A program made the position numbers and the translations under genes. 64,000 nucleotides of DNA. Source: Omphiscola glabra (taxonomy: Eukaryota; Mollusca; Gastropoda; Lymnaeidae). Below, in pieces: positions 13,601 through 24,200 of the stretch (within the stretch, counting starts at the first letter, position 1; every line of letters begins with the position of its first letter). The notes under the pieces are model-generated. The model did not search any database. It had not been told where the DNA came from and was given only the letters and a program-made list of their open reading frames with translations. Location: NCBI GenBank assembly GCA_964017045.1, contig OZ024806.1, forward strand, positions 4,918,488-4,982,487. The letters are read 5' to 3'.

Positions 13601-16600
13601 CAAAGGGGCGCCAAATGCTATATTTTACTATAATATTGTATGGTTTTCGAATAGGTGGGGGCAGCTAAAAAGGTATTGGGGGGGCGCTAAATAGGTATTG
13701 TGCCCCGGGAGCGAGTTAAGCTCGCTACACCACTGCAAACCACCGCTGCCCAGATCCCAATGGGGGTTGTGAATTCCCAAGATCTTGGGAAATTTCCCAA
13801 GGTGTGGTAGCCCTACCAGTGGTACTGGTTCTTGCAAACGAAAACGAGACGCTCGCAAATAAAAGTGAGAGCTGGTCGAGGTACCTGTTCTATTTATAGC
13901 GAAAAACGAACCCGCTTCTCGCTCACTGGATGCTCCTTTGCGTGTTCCTACGCTTCGCACGTTCCTACGCGTTGTCTTTATTTTTAAACCCAGAGACAGT
14001 GTTTGAAAAAAATTGAACTGGCGAACCCGGAAATAGAGAAAATAAAAACTCGTGAATCCGGAACTGAAAAATAATAAGCCTCGCGAATCCGGAAATTAAA
14101 AATATTTAGCCTCAAGAATCCGGAATAACCCGGAAAAGTGGCACCCCTGCTCCTCCCCCCCCCCCCCCCCCCCCAATGCATTTGCTAATATTTTTCACAA
14201 TTGTCAGTTTAAAAAATACTTTTTCTGCATTTTACAGAACACACGTACTACAATTAATAGTTTTTAAACATATTAACATACAATATGTATTAATATATAA
14301 TTAGATTATCTATAACTTTCGAAGTAACTGATAAAAAAACACCAACAGTGATCTCACCTTTTAACTGGGGTTGCAATGGATTCTGAATTCTGACGAGAAC
14401 GATCTCCAGATTCCTCAAGTGGATTGTCAAGTATTGTGAGATCAAGATCATTACCTCCCTCAAGAAGAATCACAGCTGTAAAAAAAAAAAAAAGAAAACA
14501 GGACCCATTTGTTTAAATTAAAGCTTTTATTTCTTTTAGAAACAACAATGACATAATTTCACCGGATTCAGCATTAAATTTAAGGTGAACCCCATTCTTT
14601 GAGTTTTGTAGTGAAAGTGCTTTCAATGATTCAGATCCAAGCTATTGTCAAGTCAAACCTGTCTTGCGCAATGCATAATTATAAGAATTATTTTTTTTAA
14701 AGATATAATTATTGGCTCACGTTGAAAAGGATGATTAAAATGTTATCTTTATAGTGGTTTAAAATAATTAATGCTACCTACCTGTGTCTAATTCAATTTT
14801 CACTAAAATTAGTTCATAAAAATTCTTTAACCCTATAACTGTCATTTTTGACAAGCATATGAAATTGCTAAAAATGGCTTGACGCTTTAGAAAATTGTTC
14901 TTGACAGTTATATGGTTAAACAATTGTAAAATGCAACACAAATATTTTATAGACTGAACATGCTTTTATTCTAAGAACAATTTTCTTTTACCCATTTGCC
15001 ATTATAAAGCTAGGATGATTAATTTAATTACAAAGTGTTGCGGCCTACTTTCGTTGTCTAGGGTCTATTGATGCATGTGAATTATTTCGTACGTCTATGA
15101 TTACAATTATGTCCTGGTACGCCCTACTGGGCTGACAGCTATGGATCACCAATCACACAATTAAGTTCACGAATATCAGGAGTTTCATAAGTCAATCCTT
15201 TATTCCTTATAAACAAATTCAGTACTAGCAAGAGTCACTAATCCTTATGAAACACATAATCAAATCCTCATTAACAGGTATGAAATAAACTCGCACTACC
15301 ACAGGTGTTCATCATGATTTCTCTCGTCTCCTCTCTCTCGACTAACAATCTCTCCATACACAGTTCACAACTCTTATTCCCCTAACAGCTCACGACAACG
15401 TATTTACCAAACAGCTCACACACCGAACCAACTTTATGCTCTGACCACTCACAAAACACTCTCACAATCGACAACTCGCCCTACCAAACATTCATCACAA
15501 ATCCAGTTCATATCATAACACAAAGTTACCCTGACTTTTTGTAGCATATTCTCAAAAATTTAGAGACAGTCATTAAATATCACCATTAAATTTTAATTAC
15601 CCCAGGATCAAGTTTGCATTATAGAGGTTAAAAAGTAGGTGTAGCCAAAGGGTTAAGCCCTTGGAATCTAAAGGATGGGATTGGACAGCATTTACATAAT
15701 GTGCTGGTTTAGAGATGGTTAAAGTATTTAAATATTAAACCTTAAAAACATATGTTGCCAATTCTTTTACTAAAAGAAACCCAACAAAATTTTAAAATTA
15801 GCTGATTAAAACAAAATCCCCAGACAAAGATTGCAATAAGTTTATATATCCTAAATTTTATAGAGACACACTTTGTTAACACAATGATTTGTAAAAAACG
15901 CAACCCACTTGCATCCAGGATCTTGATAAGTGGCTCGGTGCATTCCACATCAACCGATACTCCTTCAAAAAACTTCTTTTCCTTTAATGTTTCAAATACT
16001 TTCTTCCTGGAATGCAGTGCCAGTCCTATTTCTGTTTGTCTTTTTTCACATTCCTCTGGGTGGTATTTAGATTTAAACCTAATGGTGGTAAAAGTGTACA
16101 ATATTAAAACTTAGAAAAAAATGAAACTTAAGGAACTTCTAAAGTGAAATGATTTTTCAGCAGATGAAGATCGTTTGTGTATATTCAATGATAACTTTTT
16201 TTTAAGGTAACAGAGAGAGAGAGAGAAAAAAATAATTTATAACCAAAAAAAAAATATATAAAAAAACCATCCTTGTACTACTCTTCAGCATAACTAATCA
16301 TGTAGCACTATAACTAATCATGTAGCACTCTCCACTTTCTGTTTGAAGACTGACAATCTTAAGTTTAAAAAAACAAATTAAAAAAAGCCTTATGCCTATA
16401 ACATAGAGATGACTTCTGTTGGTGGAAGATGTGGGATGGACAAAACAGCCACAAGAACACAACAAACCACCTGAATTGATACCTGATGATTATTCCAACA
16501 CTCTTATGCACTTTGAAATCACTTTCCCATTATTTCATATTGAATTTAATGCACTGAAATCTCTCCACTTGATGTGAGAAATCCGTGAAAATATAAGTCC

Positions 16601-19600
16601 AGAGAATTTTACACCTAGCAACTGCCTATAACTTTGATAAATCTAAACACTGCATTGTGCGCAGTGTGCCCTACCACTAAAATTGAGAGTACAAGATGAT
16701 GTTCTATTCTGTTCACCGCTGTTGAACAAGAGATATGCATCATTAAAAAAATTCTGATGAACAGAACAGAAGAGCTAATAAATAATGCTGTGATTTTTTA
16801 AAAACTCTTCAGTTCTTTCAATCAGAGTGGGGAAAAAATGTGACTTCCTTAAAAGCAATGTTGTTATTTCTGAAAATTGCGTATCATTAAATGAATAATC
16901 CCAATATTCTCTTTTCTTCGTTTCTGCAGACGTCAGTAAAACATTAACTGGCAGACTCAAAATAAAAGATCTCAAAAGTAGCAGGTTACCAAAAAAAAAA
17001 CCAACCCAACAGGTTAACTGCTTCTTAATGGTAAAGCAACTGTTTACAAATTTAAAACATGTATAAATGACTCCATTAATAAATATCTTACCACTCCTCA
17101 TCTTTATGAGCCAGGAAAAATTCATTTATCTGCTGCCTTTTGAAGTCCAACTTGTAATCGTCAAATAATTTGATGGCCTCATCTTGAGAAATGGTATCAT
17201 CTTGCTTGCTAAGAAACTGCTTAAAGGTCATCATTGGGGGTTGAGTTGGGTATTCTGGATCCCTTTATCAACATAGAATTTTAAAAAAGATATATACACA
17301 TCAGAAATATATCAACCATCACAGCCTTCAAAACTGCACTCAAAACACACCTTTTTAAACTTTACTATCCTGACTGATTCCCCCTCTGAAAGTTAAACAA
17401 TGCTGATGAGTGCCGTCCATGGCTTCACATATAAATTGATATGGAATGGTTGGTTTTCAATTTATATTTTTTAAGTTCATTTTATTTTGCATGTACAGCG
17501 TGGTGAGCCCAGCCCTAGGCTGGGGTACCACGCTATAGAAAACTACCCATAATAATAATAATAATATATATATAAAGAAAAGACGAACATCTATAAATTT
17601 ATTTCCCATGAAAGAAAGTCCATACATACACAGATTTTGAATGTTTATATACCACAGTATGCATAACGTAAAAGTTTATTAGTTTGCACCACCTTGCTGT
17701 AGACAGTGTTATTTAGATCACATAGATTTTCTGTCGTAATGCAGGCACAGTTCTTGGCAGATCTTCACAGTTTAACACACTCTCCTTTAACATTCCCAAC
17801 TTGTAGGCATCAAGCAGCGTAGGCTCAGGAGATTAAGATAGGTATTGGAAGTCAGTACCACATGAATAATTTCAATTAATAAACTCACCCAGTATCCCTT
17901 CGATCTCCAAATCCTAATCGATCAGGAGGACCATTACTGACTTCCATGCCCCGAGGGTTCCAATTTGATCTATCTGCTCCAGGGGGCCCATTGCTGACCT
18001 GGAAGGGGCTTTCATAAACACCGGTGTAACCTCCTTCGTCCCAGTCTCTCCGCATACGTTTTGGCGGATGTGGATTGGAATCGTATCTTCCCGGACTGTA
18101 GCGCTCTCTGCGGCGGTCATCATATGGCCGCGAATATGTGTCTCTTCTATCCCTCATATTGCCGCCTCTGCCAGACCACATATCCCTTCTCATCCCTCCT
18201 CTGTAAATAGAAAAACAACAGTTTCAGTGTTTATAGCAGAAGGTTCATGATTTGCCATTAACATTAATTTGTTGATGCTAACATCACGCAAGTAACGTTC
18301 CAGCCATAAAAAAAATATTTTATCATAATTTTTTTTTATTAAACATAAGGATTCCATAAAGCTATTCATGATTTTCTGCAAAAAATTCTATTTTAAATTT
18401 AGCTTGTAAAAAGTATTTATAGATAGTTAAACAATTCCTACCAAAATTTTTAGATTATAGAAGCAGGATTGCTACTTCTTTTTAATGTACACAATTAAAC
18501 AAACAGTGGACAAATCCTTCAGAAAGGTATTGTAAACATAAATACCAACAAAATAAAGTATTTCACTTAACTACAGAAGGAACATTAAAAACAATTGTTT
18601 ACAAGGCACACATATTTATAAGAGATGGTTCAACTCTAAAAATAATAAGTGTAATAAAACATTTATAATAGCCAGTGTTTTTGTGCAGGCTGTAATGCTT
18701 CATGCAGAGCTTTTTTAATGTATAAAAATTAACAGATTATGTCTATATGATAATGGATTTGTTGTTTCTGTTGCATCTCATTCTAACATGTTCCTAATTA
18801 CTCTCTCTGAGTTAAACCTCTGGTTAATTTAGTTTAAAAAACATTGAATTTAAAAAAAAATAATATGTTCATTCACTAATGGTTGAAAGCTGTAATGAAA
18901 CATTTTGAAAAAGTAATTGCAACATTTTGTTTCTACAATAAAGTAAAGAAAAACAAAACATTCACGAAAGAAACTGTTTAGTGATGGTGAGTACGGCCTA
19001 TGACAGCTACATAGGTAACAATCATACTCACGAGTTGCCCCGCCACCCGCGTCTGAAACAACAGAAAGACGCATTACGGGGCATTGTGGCAACAGAAATG
19101 TCAATACTTTATCTGCAAGCATTTTTATACAGATCATATTCAATTCAATGGGTTTTTTCTTTTTTATTGAAACAGTTTAATGTTTGACTCTGGAAGGTCA
19201 AGTATTTACTATTCAAATAATGTCATGAAATGAAACATTTCTATGTTATTTGTTATGAAAATGCAGTTTAGGAGTTTCATCAAGATTTAATTCAACTATT
19301 AGATTAAAGGACACAAACATGTAGAGTGAAGATTTTATTTAAGATAAAAAGGAAAAGCATATTTTGTCTAAAGCAAGGTCTTCTTCTGCCGACATCTATA
19401 GAATACTTAAACCTTTGAACATGCATAGTTATCACCAAGTGAGAAATACATAAGGGAAAGAAAATGGGCACACACTCATAGGAATTTATAAAATAGGACT
19501 AGTCAAGGGAAGTCTTATCATCAGCAATGGACATTGAGCACTTCGTGTTCTGAAGATATGAGCTATATTGACTTTATTGAGATCTTGGAAACATAAGTTT

Positions 19601-21853
19601 TATATTTTATTGTAAATATACCTGTTGTTAATTGTATTCCATTGTCTGAGTCTGCTGAAGAAGACTTTTAGCTGAACTGAAATGTTCGCTTAATTATCTT
19701 CTCTTTTATTTTCAAGCCTTAACATATCTTGTTTCACTATTTATTGAATAGCAAAAACTATAAATAATATTTCTCCTTTGTGAATTGATGAATTTTGTTG
19801 GTGCCTACAACATCCTTAATCCACACGGCTAATTATTTTCCATATAAATACTCTGAGAGATTGTATTTTGATCAACTTCAATAACATTAGCACATGTCTT
19901 ATTAAATGGTTCAATTAATGGCTAAGATGAGCTTGAATAGCAGATTGATATCAATATTTTAACAAATGTCACCATATTTATATTGATTAAAAATTGATTT
20001 GATAATAGTTGTTTTTTTGTTGCCATTTTACCTGAATGCTTTTCATAGTAAGATAACTAAATTTTAAAAAAACATAAACCCTAACTTCCAGAAATAATTT
20101 GCTTGGACTCTGGTCAGCATTGACACATCCAATATTTTTCTAAATACTCATTGGTTGTGCTTAATGATTTGAGCAATAAGTTTTAATGTGGTAGTAGGTT
20201 GATAACTTCTCCACTAATTAATAAACTATGCTAGATACATTGTAGAAAAAAGAAATAATTTGTAATAAAAGGAAACAGCTGACAAATTTTGTCATGAATT
20301 CATGATTTATAACATCTGCTTGTTCACAATGGATGACGAGATAAACATCTTGATTTTTATTCTTTGATAAGTAATAATTACAATAAGATAAATGAGTTAT
20401 AAGGCTGAAAGTACTGAGACTATAAAACTCTATAGTTGATAGCTTAAAGCTCCAAAGGAGGATCAAATAAAAATTCAATCAGTTATTAAAATTTATAGAA
20501 AATTTAAGGAAAAAATATTTTTTTTTACAAGCAAACAAAAATTTGAATTCTGACATCTTTCTTTGAAAATGACTTGAACAGAACAAAAACAAATATAAGA
20601 TTAAGACAATAACTAGGTTCTGTACAAAATAACCAATATCTATTAAATATTTAAAGTTGGGATACTTTGATAATCAGTACAGTGTCAACCCACAATTAGT
20701 CTTGATTATTGACATCTTACTGTAATTGATAAAAAATAAGATAAAGAGCGAAATTAAGACTTTTCACTTAAAAGCCCCCTGTTAAAGTTGTGAAATGTAT
20801 TTTTAAAGATACTATTTTACCAATTAAGCATTACTCCTATACTGGCTTAGTTGCCAGTATAAAACTGCACACAGCTTGAGACAAATTTATCACAGATCAG
20901 CGATATATTCTATAGTTATTTGTCAAAGAAATGAGTTGATTTGCGTCTCTAAAAATAGATCTACATTCATCTTTTAACTCTATTATCCAACTGATACAAA
21001 GAAAAACAATAATAAAAACAAATTAGGCACTTTTATTATATACCAGAGAAGACTGACAATGTAATCATAAATGGACATCTTCTATTACATAAATTCAATT
21101 GTTATTTGCAATTTAAAATTTAATCTTAACATGAAAATTCTTTTATATTCTTTCAGTTTTAAAAAAATAATTTGTTCTCAATTTGTTTCCACAAAAAAAA
21201 TATAATAAAAATTTTTTTTTTTCAAACATAGGGCCCCTTAGACTAAATTACATATCGCAGATACAAATCAAAGACACACGAAAACTTTTATTTTAAAAAA
21301 CGTTTGTTGTCAAACAATGAGTTAATGTCATGAATGAATTCAATATATTATATTTAAGCTAACAAAACAATACTCACTGTCCTCCTCTCACAGCAGGTCG
21401 TCTACAAGTGAAAAGAAAAGAGCAATAAAATGTATCTAACTTCCAGAAGAAACAAAACAAATTATTCCTTCTATTCAAAAACCAGTTAGTCTGGTATAAA
21501 TGGACTTCATATTTTGTAACAATTAAAATATAATTATAAAACCATGACATTGTTATGTTTCACTAGGGAAGAAAAGTAGGTGGAGTAGAAATAGAAATGT
21601 TGAGAAAAATGTCCAAAATAAATATTAGTTTTTTTTATCAGATTCATACATTGACCATCCCCAATCGATCCTCAGCCATAACCAGGAAAATAAAAGAAGA
21701 AAAGATCAATTGCTTGAAGGATGAATTATATGTTACCTGTCATCCCAGTTTTCTCTGCGCCTGCCATCACTTCTACGATCATAATCATTGCGCTCACTCC
21801 TGAATTTATCTCTGCCCTTTTTCCTCTCAAATTCATCATCACTGTCTGCCATC
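2458..21853 (-). CDS. SRRT: Serrate/ARS2 RNA effector molecule (SRRT), 22 coding exons
   Basis: SRRT/ARS2 is a nuclear scaffold that joins the cap-binding complex to miRNA processing, histone mRNA 3' ends and RNA decay. Coding exons (plus-strand coordinates, 5' to 3' of the gene): 21737-21853, 21378-21401, 19032-19052, 17889-18200, 17092-17262, 15909-16078, 14358-14475, 11962-12006, 11262-11325, 10937-11035, 10376-10484, 10190-10252, 9930-10078, 9236-9376, 7532-7726, 7129-7222, 6892-6962, 6603-6759, 6177-6285, 5596-5749, 4438-4660, 2458-2618. All junctions keep frame and sum to 2766 nt (921 aa plus stop; human SRRT is about 876). The start ATG is 21852-21850; an acceptor TTTCAG immediately precedes it, so a non-coding first exon must lie upstream. 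The least certain junctions are the 7532 donor (GTTGCT) and the 11035 acceptor. Confidence 0.96.
2753..3244. mobile_element. piggyBac-like MITE in SRRT intron
   Basis: The element is flanked on both sides by TTAA (2749-2752 and 3245-3248), the piggyBac target site. Its inverted ends read CTCATTCCCGACGG on the left and the complement of CCGTAGGGAATGAG on the right (one mismatch). It is 492 bp long. The plus-strand open frame inside it has no recognisable homology. Confidence 0.75.
3581..3836. repeat. 128-bp tandem duplication
   Basis: Two almost identical copies of a roughly 128-bp unit beginning GTTTCACTATTGTTTTGTTG lie head to tail in the last SRRT intron. Their near identity suggests a recent duplication. 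Confidence 0.85.
5596..7222 (-). CDS. SRRT: SRRT exons 16-20, C-terminal core and zinc finger
   Basis: Exon 7129-7222 encodes [20 protein letters not shown]. Exon 6892-6962 is a charged linker. Exon 6603-6759 gives [20 protein letters not shown] and [12 protein letters not shown]. Exon 6177-6285 gives [18 protein letters not shown] and ends at KKDPDA. Exon 5596-5749 encodes the single zinc-finger-like motif [20 protein letters not shown] followed by FNKH, the segment of the family implicated in FLASH and RNA binding. Exons 19 and 20 are joined only if an AT-AC intron is removed (5750-6176). Confidence 0.95.
5750..6176 (-). other. U12-type AT-AC intron of SRRT
   Basis: On the minus strand the intron begins ATATCCTTG (6176 down) and ends TTAAGTAC (at 5750). 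A perfect U12 branch site TTCCTTAAC lies at 5768-5760, about 11 nt from the 3' end. No GT donor near the exon end keeps the frame. Using AT-AC joins GATGC to AGAGGTTGAG and yields KKDPDAEVEKFVQ, which matches the conserved SRRT sequence. These are the three defining features of a minor-spliceosome AT-AC intron. Confidence 0.93.
7532..10078 (-). CDS. SRRT: SRRT exons 13-15, RRM-like and central domain
   Basis: Exon 9930-10078 encodes [20 protein letters not shown], the start of the atypical RRM of SRRT. Exon 9236-9376 encodes [20 protein letters not shown] and then [18 protein letters not shown]. Exon 7532-7726 gives [20 protein letters not shown] and the conserved [16 protein letters not shown] segment. 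These are the best conserved blocks and fix the gene's identity. The 3' donor of exon 15 (GTTGCT) is weak but preserves the frame into the next exon. Confidence 0.95.
7727..9235. other. SRRT intron 14 with decayed dispersed repeats
   Basis: No exon is evident. The segment 8365-8495 resembles 35490-35610 in the other gene. The segments starting at 7927 (CAGACCTGTTTACCC) and around 9061-9145 resemble the ends and interior of the MITE at 23781-23948. These look like old copies of the same short elements. Confidence 0.5.
10190..14475 (-). CDS. SRRT: SRRT exons 7-12, acidic/lysine-rich low-complexity linker
   Basis: Six short exons (14358-14475, 11962-12006, 11262-11325, 10937-11035, 10376-10484, 10190-10252) encode a charged disordered linker. 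Recognisable pieces include [23 protein letters not shown] and the serine/acidic run [15 protein letters not shown], the counterpart of the SESESES stretch in vertebrate SRRT. Exon 10 could begin at 11035 (CTGACATTAGAG) or eight or more bases later; both keep the frame. Sequence conservation is low here, so exon calls rest on splice signals and phase. Confidence 0.82.
12412..14149. mobile_element. Non-autonomous hAT-like element, outer copy
   Basis: A 13-bp inverted terminal repeat CAGGGGTGCCACT starts at 12412 and its complement ends at 14149. CAGGGG ends are typical of hAT transposons. The element sits inside a poly-C tract, so its target duplication (cccccccc against ctcctccc) is only approximate. 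Subterminal repeats are visible: GAACCCTGAAAT-like copies on the left and GAACCCGGAAAT-like copies on the right. It has no transposase frame. A second MITE is nested at 13541-13735. Confidence 0.72.
13541..13735. mobile_element. hAT-like MITE nested in the outer element
   Basis: The 195-bp element begins CAGTGGCGTAG and ends CTACACCACTG, an imperfect inverted repeat. It is flanked by a perfect 8-bp target duplication CAAACCAC (13533-13540 and 13736-13743), as expected for hAT. It is younger than the element it interrupts. Confidence 0.88.
14831..14915. mobile_element. Short piggyBac-like MITE
   Basis: An 85-bp sequence lies between two TTAA sites (14827-14830 and 14916-14919). Its inverted ends are CCCTATAACTGTCA and the complement of TGACAGTTATATGG (one mismatch in the terminal part). 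Confidence 0.65.
15036..15520. mobile_element. Solo LTR of an LTR retrotransposon
   Basis: The segment begins TGTTGCGGCC and ends CATAACA, so it has the TG...CA ends of an LTR with short TGTT/AACA inverted termini. It is bounded by a perfect 5-bp target duplication CAAAG (15031-15035 and 15521-15525). No internal gag-pol sequence is present, which implies LTR-LTR recombination. The family was not identified. Confidence 0.8.
15909..17262 (-). CDS. SRRT: SRRT exons 5-6, conserved helical domain
   Basis: Exon 17092-17262 encodes [20 protein letters not shown] and then the family signature [12 protein letters not shown] and [10 protein letters not shown]. Exon 15909-16078 continues with [14 protein letters not shown] and ends in LIKILDA. 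This is the SERRATE/Ars2 N-terminal helical domain. Donor and acceptor sites are canonical and in phase. The intron between them (16079-17091) has no other feature I can name. Confidence 0.95.
17300..17575 (+). mobile_element. L2-like LINE 3' end
   Basis: The plus strand reads [11 protein letters not shown] followed by a stop, the usual C-terminus of L2-type reverse transcriptases. Next comes a GC-rich 3' UTR hairpin (CCCAGCCCTAGGCTGGGG) and an (ATA)n microsatellite tail. It lies antisense in an SRRT intron and is strongly 5' truncated. Confidence 0.72.
17889..21853 (-). CDS. SRRT: SRRT N-terminal exons 1-4 (Arg/Asp-rich region)
   Basis: The protein opens [20 protein letters not shown], matching the acidic then Arg-rich SRRT N-terminus that carries nuclear localisation signals. 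Two micro-exons (24 bp at 21378-21401 and 21 bp at 19032-19052) encode a short GQRGWRG-type Arg/Gly stretch. The 312-bp exon 17889-18200 carries the conserved [12 protein letters not shown] motif followed by a glycine/proline-rich linker. The introns between these exons (18201-19031, 19053-21377, 21402-21736) show no recognisable gene. Confidence 0.93.
18201..21377. other. SRRT introns 2-3, nothing firm
   Basis: Apart from the 21-bp exon at 19032-19052, this stretch is AT-rich intron. A segment near 19650-19700 resembles tails of Penelope-like elements (see findings). I see no other gene or repeat. Confidence 0.5.
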
Positions 21854-22089
21854 CTGAAACAAGGTAGTCTGAATCTCTTGTACTAATTTTACCTGTGTAG
21901 AATAAAGCAATGTCTTCCTATAACTTACGAAGTGTCTACACGTCCAGCGCGCCGGACTTTTTATCCCTTGCACTAAACGTCCGGCACACCGGACTTTTTA
22001 GTGCGGGAGCTATACGCCCGGAGACCAAGTCACATGACCGCTACTTCTCAGTACTGACCTAGTTTTAAGATAAGGCTGTTCTATATGAA

Positions 22090-22165
22090 CCAGTGTGGTC
22101 TTGTGGTAGAATAGACGCTTAGCAACCTTACGATATCTGATAGGTTACTGGATCGGGAGCGAATT
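22090..22165 (+). other. tRNA-like sequence, possible SINE head
   Basis: The segment contains TGGTCTTGTGGTAGAATAGA, close to a tRNA A box and D arm, and about 45 nt later GGATCGGGAGCGAA, a poor B-box match. I could not fold a complete cloverleaf. It may be a decayed tRNA-derived SINE or chance. Confidence 0.22.
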
Positions 22166-23536
22166 TTAATTTTTTTCCTTATTATTTTAATTAAAAGTAT
22201 ATTTTATATTTAATTTATTATGTTTATTTGTAACAGAAGTCAGAGCTTTATGAGATGTTTAACTAATATAACGGACTTTTTTTTTGTCGGAATCAAATAT
22301 CAAATAGTAATACTAGTACGTTAACTAATCTACTACTAGTTAGTTAAGTATAGTTTAATATTCACACAAATGCTTACAGTAGGGAGAACAATACATGCCG
22401 GCGCATGGTTCTGCGCATGTCTCAAAATGAGGCATAAGCCTTTGACCTACTTTTTGAAGAATGCTTTTGTTGACATCGGTTAAAAACTTCGAGCATCAAA
22501 ATTTGCATAAAAAAGCTGTGTTTTACGTCACCATTATTGCGCTGATTGGTTTCTGCACACGACACTATAAGTTTAATTACAGTTTTATACTGCTACACTA
22601 CGCTGTTGACAAAAAGCGACCGGTAGGTGAATAAAAGCTTAAATACTTTTTTTGTAGAAACGATACCACTAAAAGAACATACTGTACCATATTCGAATAT
22701 ATTAATTGATTTTTATAGCTTATTATAATTAACGAGGCTGCGCTCAAGTAACCGCTAAAAATCCCCTAAATTGGTGACCAAAACTCCAAATTCTCTTTTT
22801 GCCCATTTTCCCGCCTCGGGATGGCGGTGCAGTTATCGATAGTGACGGACACTATATAATGAATATTTCGGAAATACCTGTATTTGTTATTATTATTATT
22901 CAATACTTTAAACAGTTAATTGTATCAAATCAAAGCAAAATTTGAAGTATCTATTCAAATGTAAATCTAAAATTTCATAAGCATTTAATTTACTGTCATT
23001 TGTGAATTAAAATTAATTTCATAAAATTAGTTATTCAGACTTCAATTCACTATGGACACTAACTAAGACTAAGGTAATACTAATGCTACTAATATTAATA
23101 AATACTTAATATTAGTATTAGTAATACTACTAAGAATTAGACTAAGTAATAGTAATTATACTAGTAATAGTACTAGTATTAATTAGTTAATAATAAAAAT
23201 ACTTTTTTTTGTAGGTTTGTCATTTATTCTACGTTCAATATTATTATATTCATTTATTGTTTATTATTTTCATTTTATTACTAGGATTGTTAATGTTATT
23301 GAATTTGTAAATAAATTAACAAAATAAACAATCATATAAATTGTTATAAATATAGTATAAGTATAGGCTAATTGAAATGTAATATAAATTATTAAAAATT
23401 GAAATATATTATAAATTATAATTATACTATAAACTATATAGACAGAGTTATAGTTAAAAAGACTAGGACTAGTTAATAATTAATAAATAAAAATGGTCTT
23501 CAAATTTGTTAATTTTATTTGTTTTTTTCTTTTCAG

Positions 23537-24200
23537 TTCGACTTTGTAATTTCTAGAAATTTCAGTGACAATGAGGATTATAACCTGTATCTGGCAAACT
23601 TTGCCCAGGATGCAGCCGCATTTGTGAAAAGAATGGCTATGCTATCTATCTGTATAGTAGCATACCGTACAAGACAGAGGGCATGAAAGTGGCCGTTTCT
23701 GCTCTTGATGAGGCCTTCCAACAAGAGGATAGCAACTATGTTTCTTACAAGGTTGCAATACATATATATGAAATTATATGCAGACCTGTTTACCCTCAAA
23801 CTCTTAAAATCGCATAACACCATCACAAAATCGTTCAATACATTATCTTAATTAATAGTAAAAAATAAACATACAGTATACCGGGTATAAATGTATACAT
23901 CTCAAAATCATTCATTGTACGCCAAAATTGTAAGAGTAAACATGTCTGTAGTATATGTGTCAAGATTATATAAAAAAGCTTTCTATTTTTTAGAAATGAA
24001 TTGAAACTAATTGGAATAGAAGCCAAATCTTTTGTTGCAGCCAGTTGTAGTGCCTGTTAACAAGAACAAGAACCTGTTGCCTTCCAACAGTATTGATGCT
24101 ACAACTATTGTAACACACAATGATTGTTTCCTTCCACAGGTAAATGAGCACCAGGCAACTCCAGGGACTCAAGATGTAATCAATGTTATAATAAACACAG
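23537..24200 (+). pseudogene. Frameshifted coding remnant, unknown family
   Basis: After a polypyrimidine tract and CAG, the plus strand encodes FDFVISRNFSDNEDYNLYLA and NFAQDAAAFVK. A one-base shift then lets reading continue as NGYAIYLYSSIPYKTEGMKV to about 23751, where a donor-like AAG|GT occurs. A second stretch from 24043 (after TTGCAG) encodes PVVVPVNKNKNLLPSNSIDA and reaches a possible donor CAG|GTAAAT at 24139-24140, with the frame open to about 24200. It looks like two exons or one transposase frame split by the MITE at 23781-23948. I do not recognise the family. Confidence 0.4.
23781..23948. mobile_element. Small MITE with CAGACNTGTTTAC ends
   Basis: The element starts CAGACCTGTTTACCCTCAAA and its right end is the complement of CAGACATGTTTACTCTTACA. 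Related pieces occur in SRRT intron 14 (from 7927 and around 9061-9145). No clear target duplication remains. Confidence 0.6.

Noticed and set aside
13304..13960. Open frames on both strands within SRRT intron 7
   Set aside because: They fall inside the nested hAT-like elements and lack transposase motifs.
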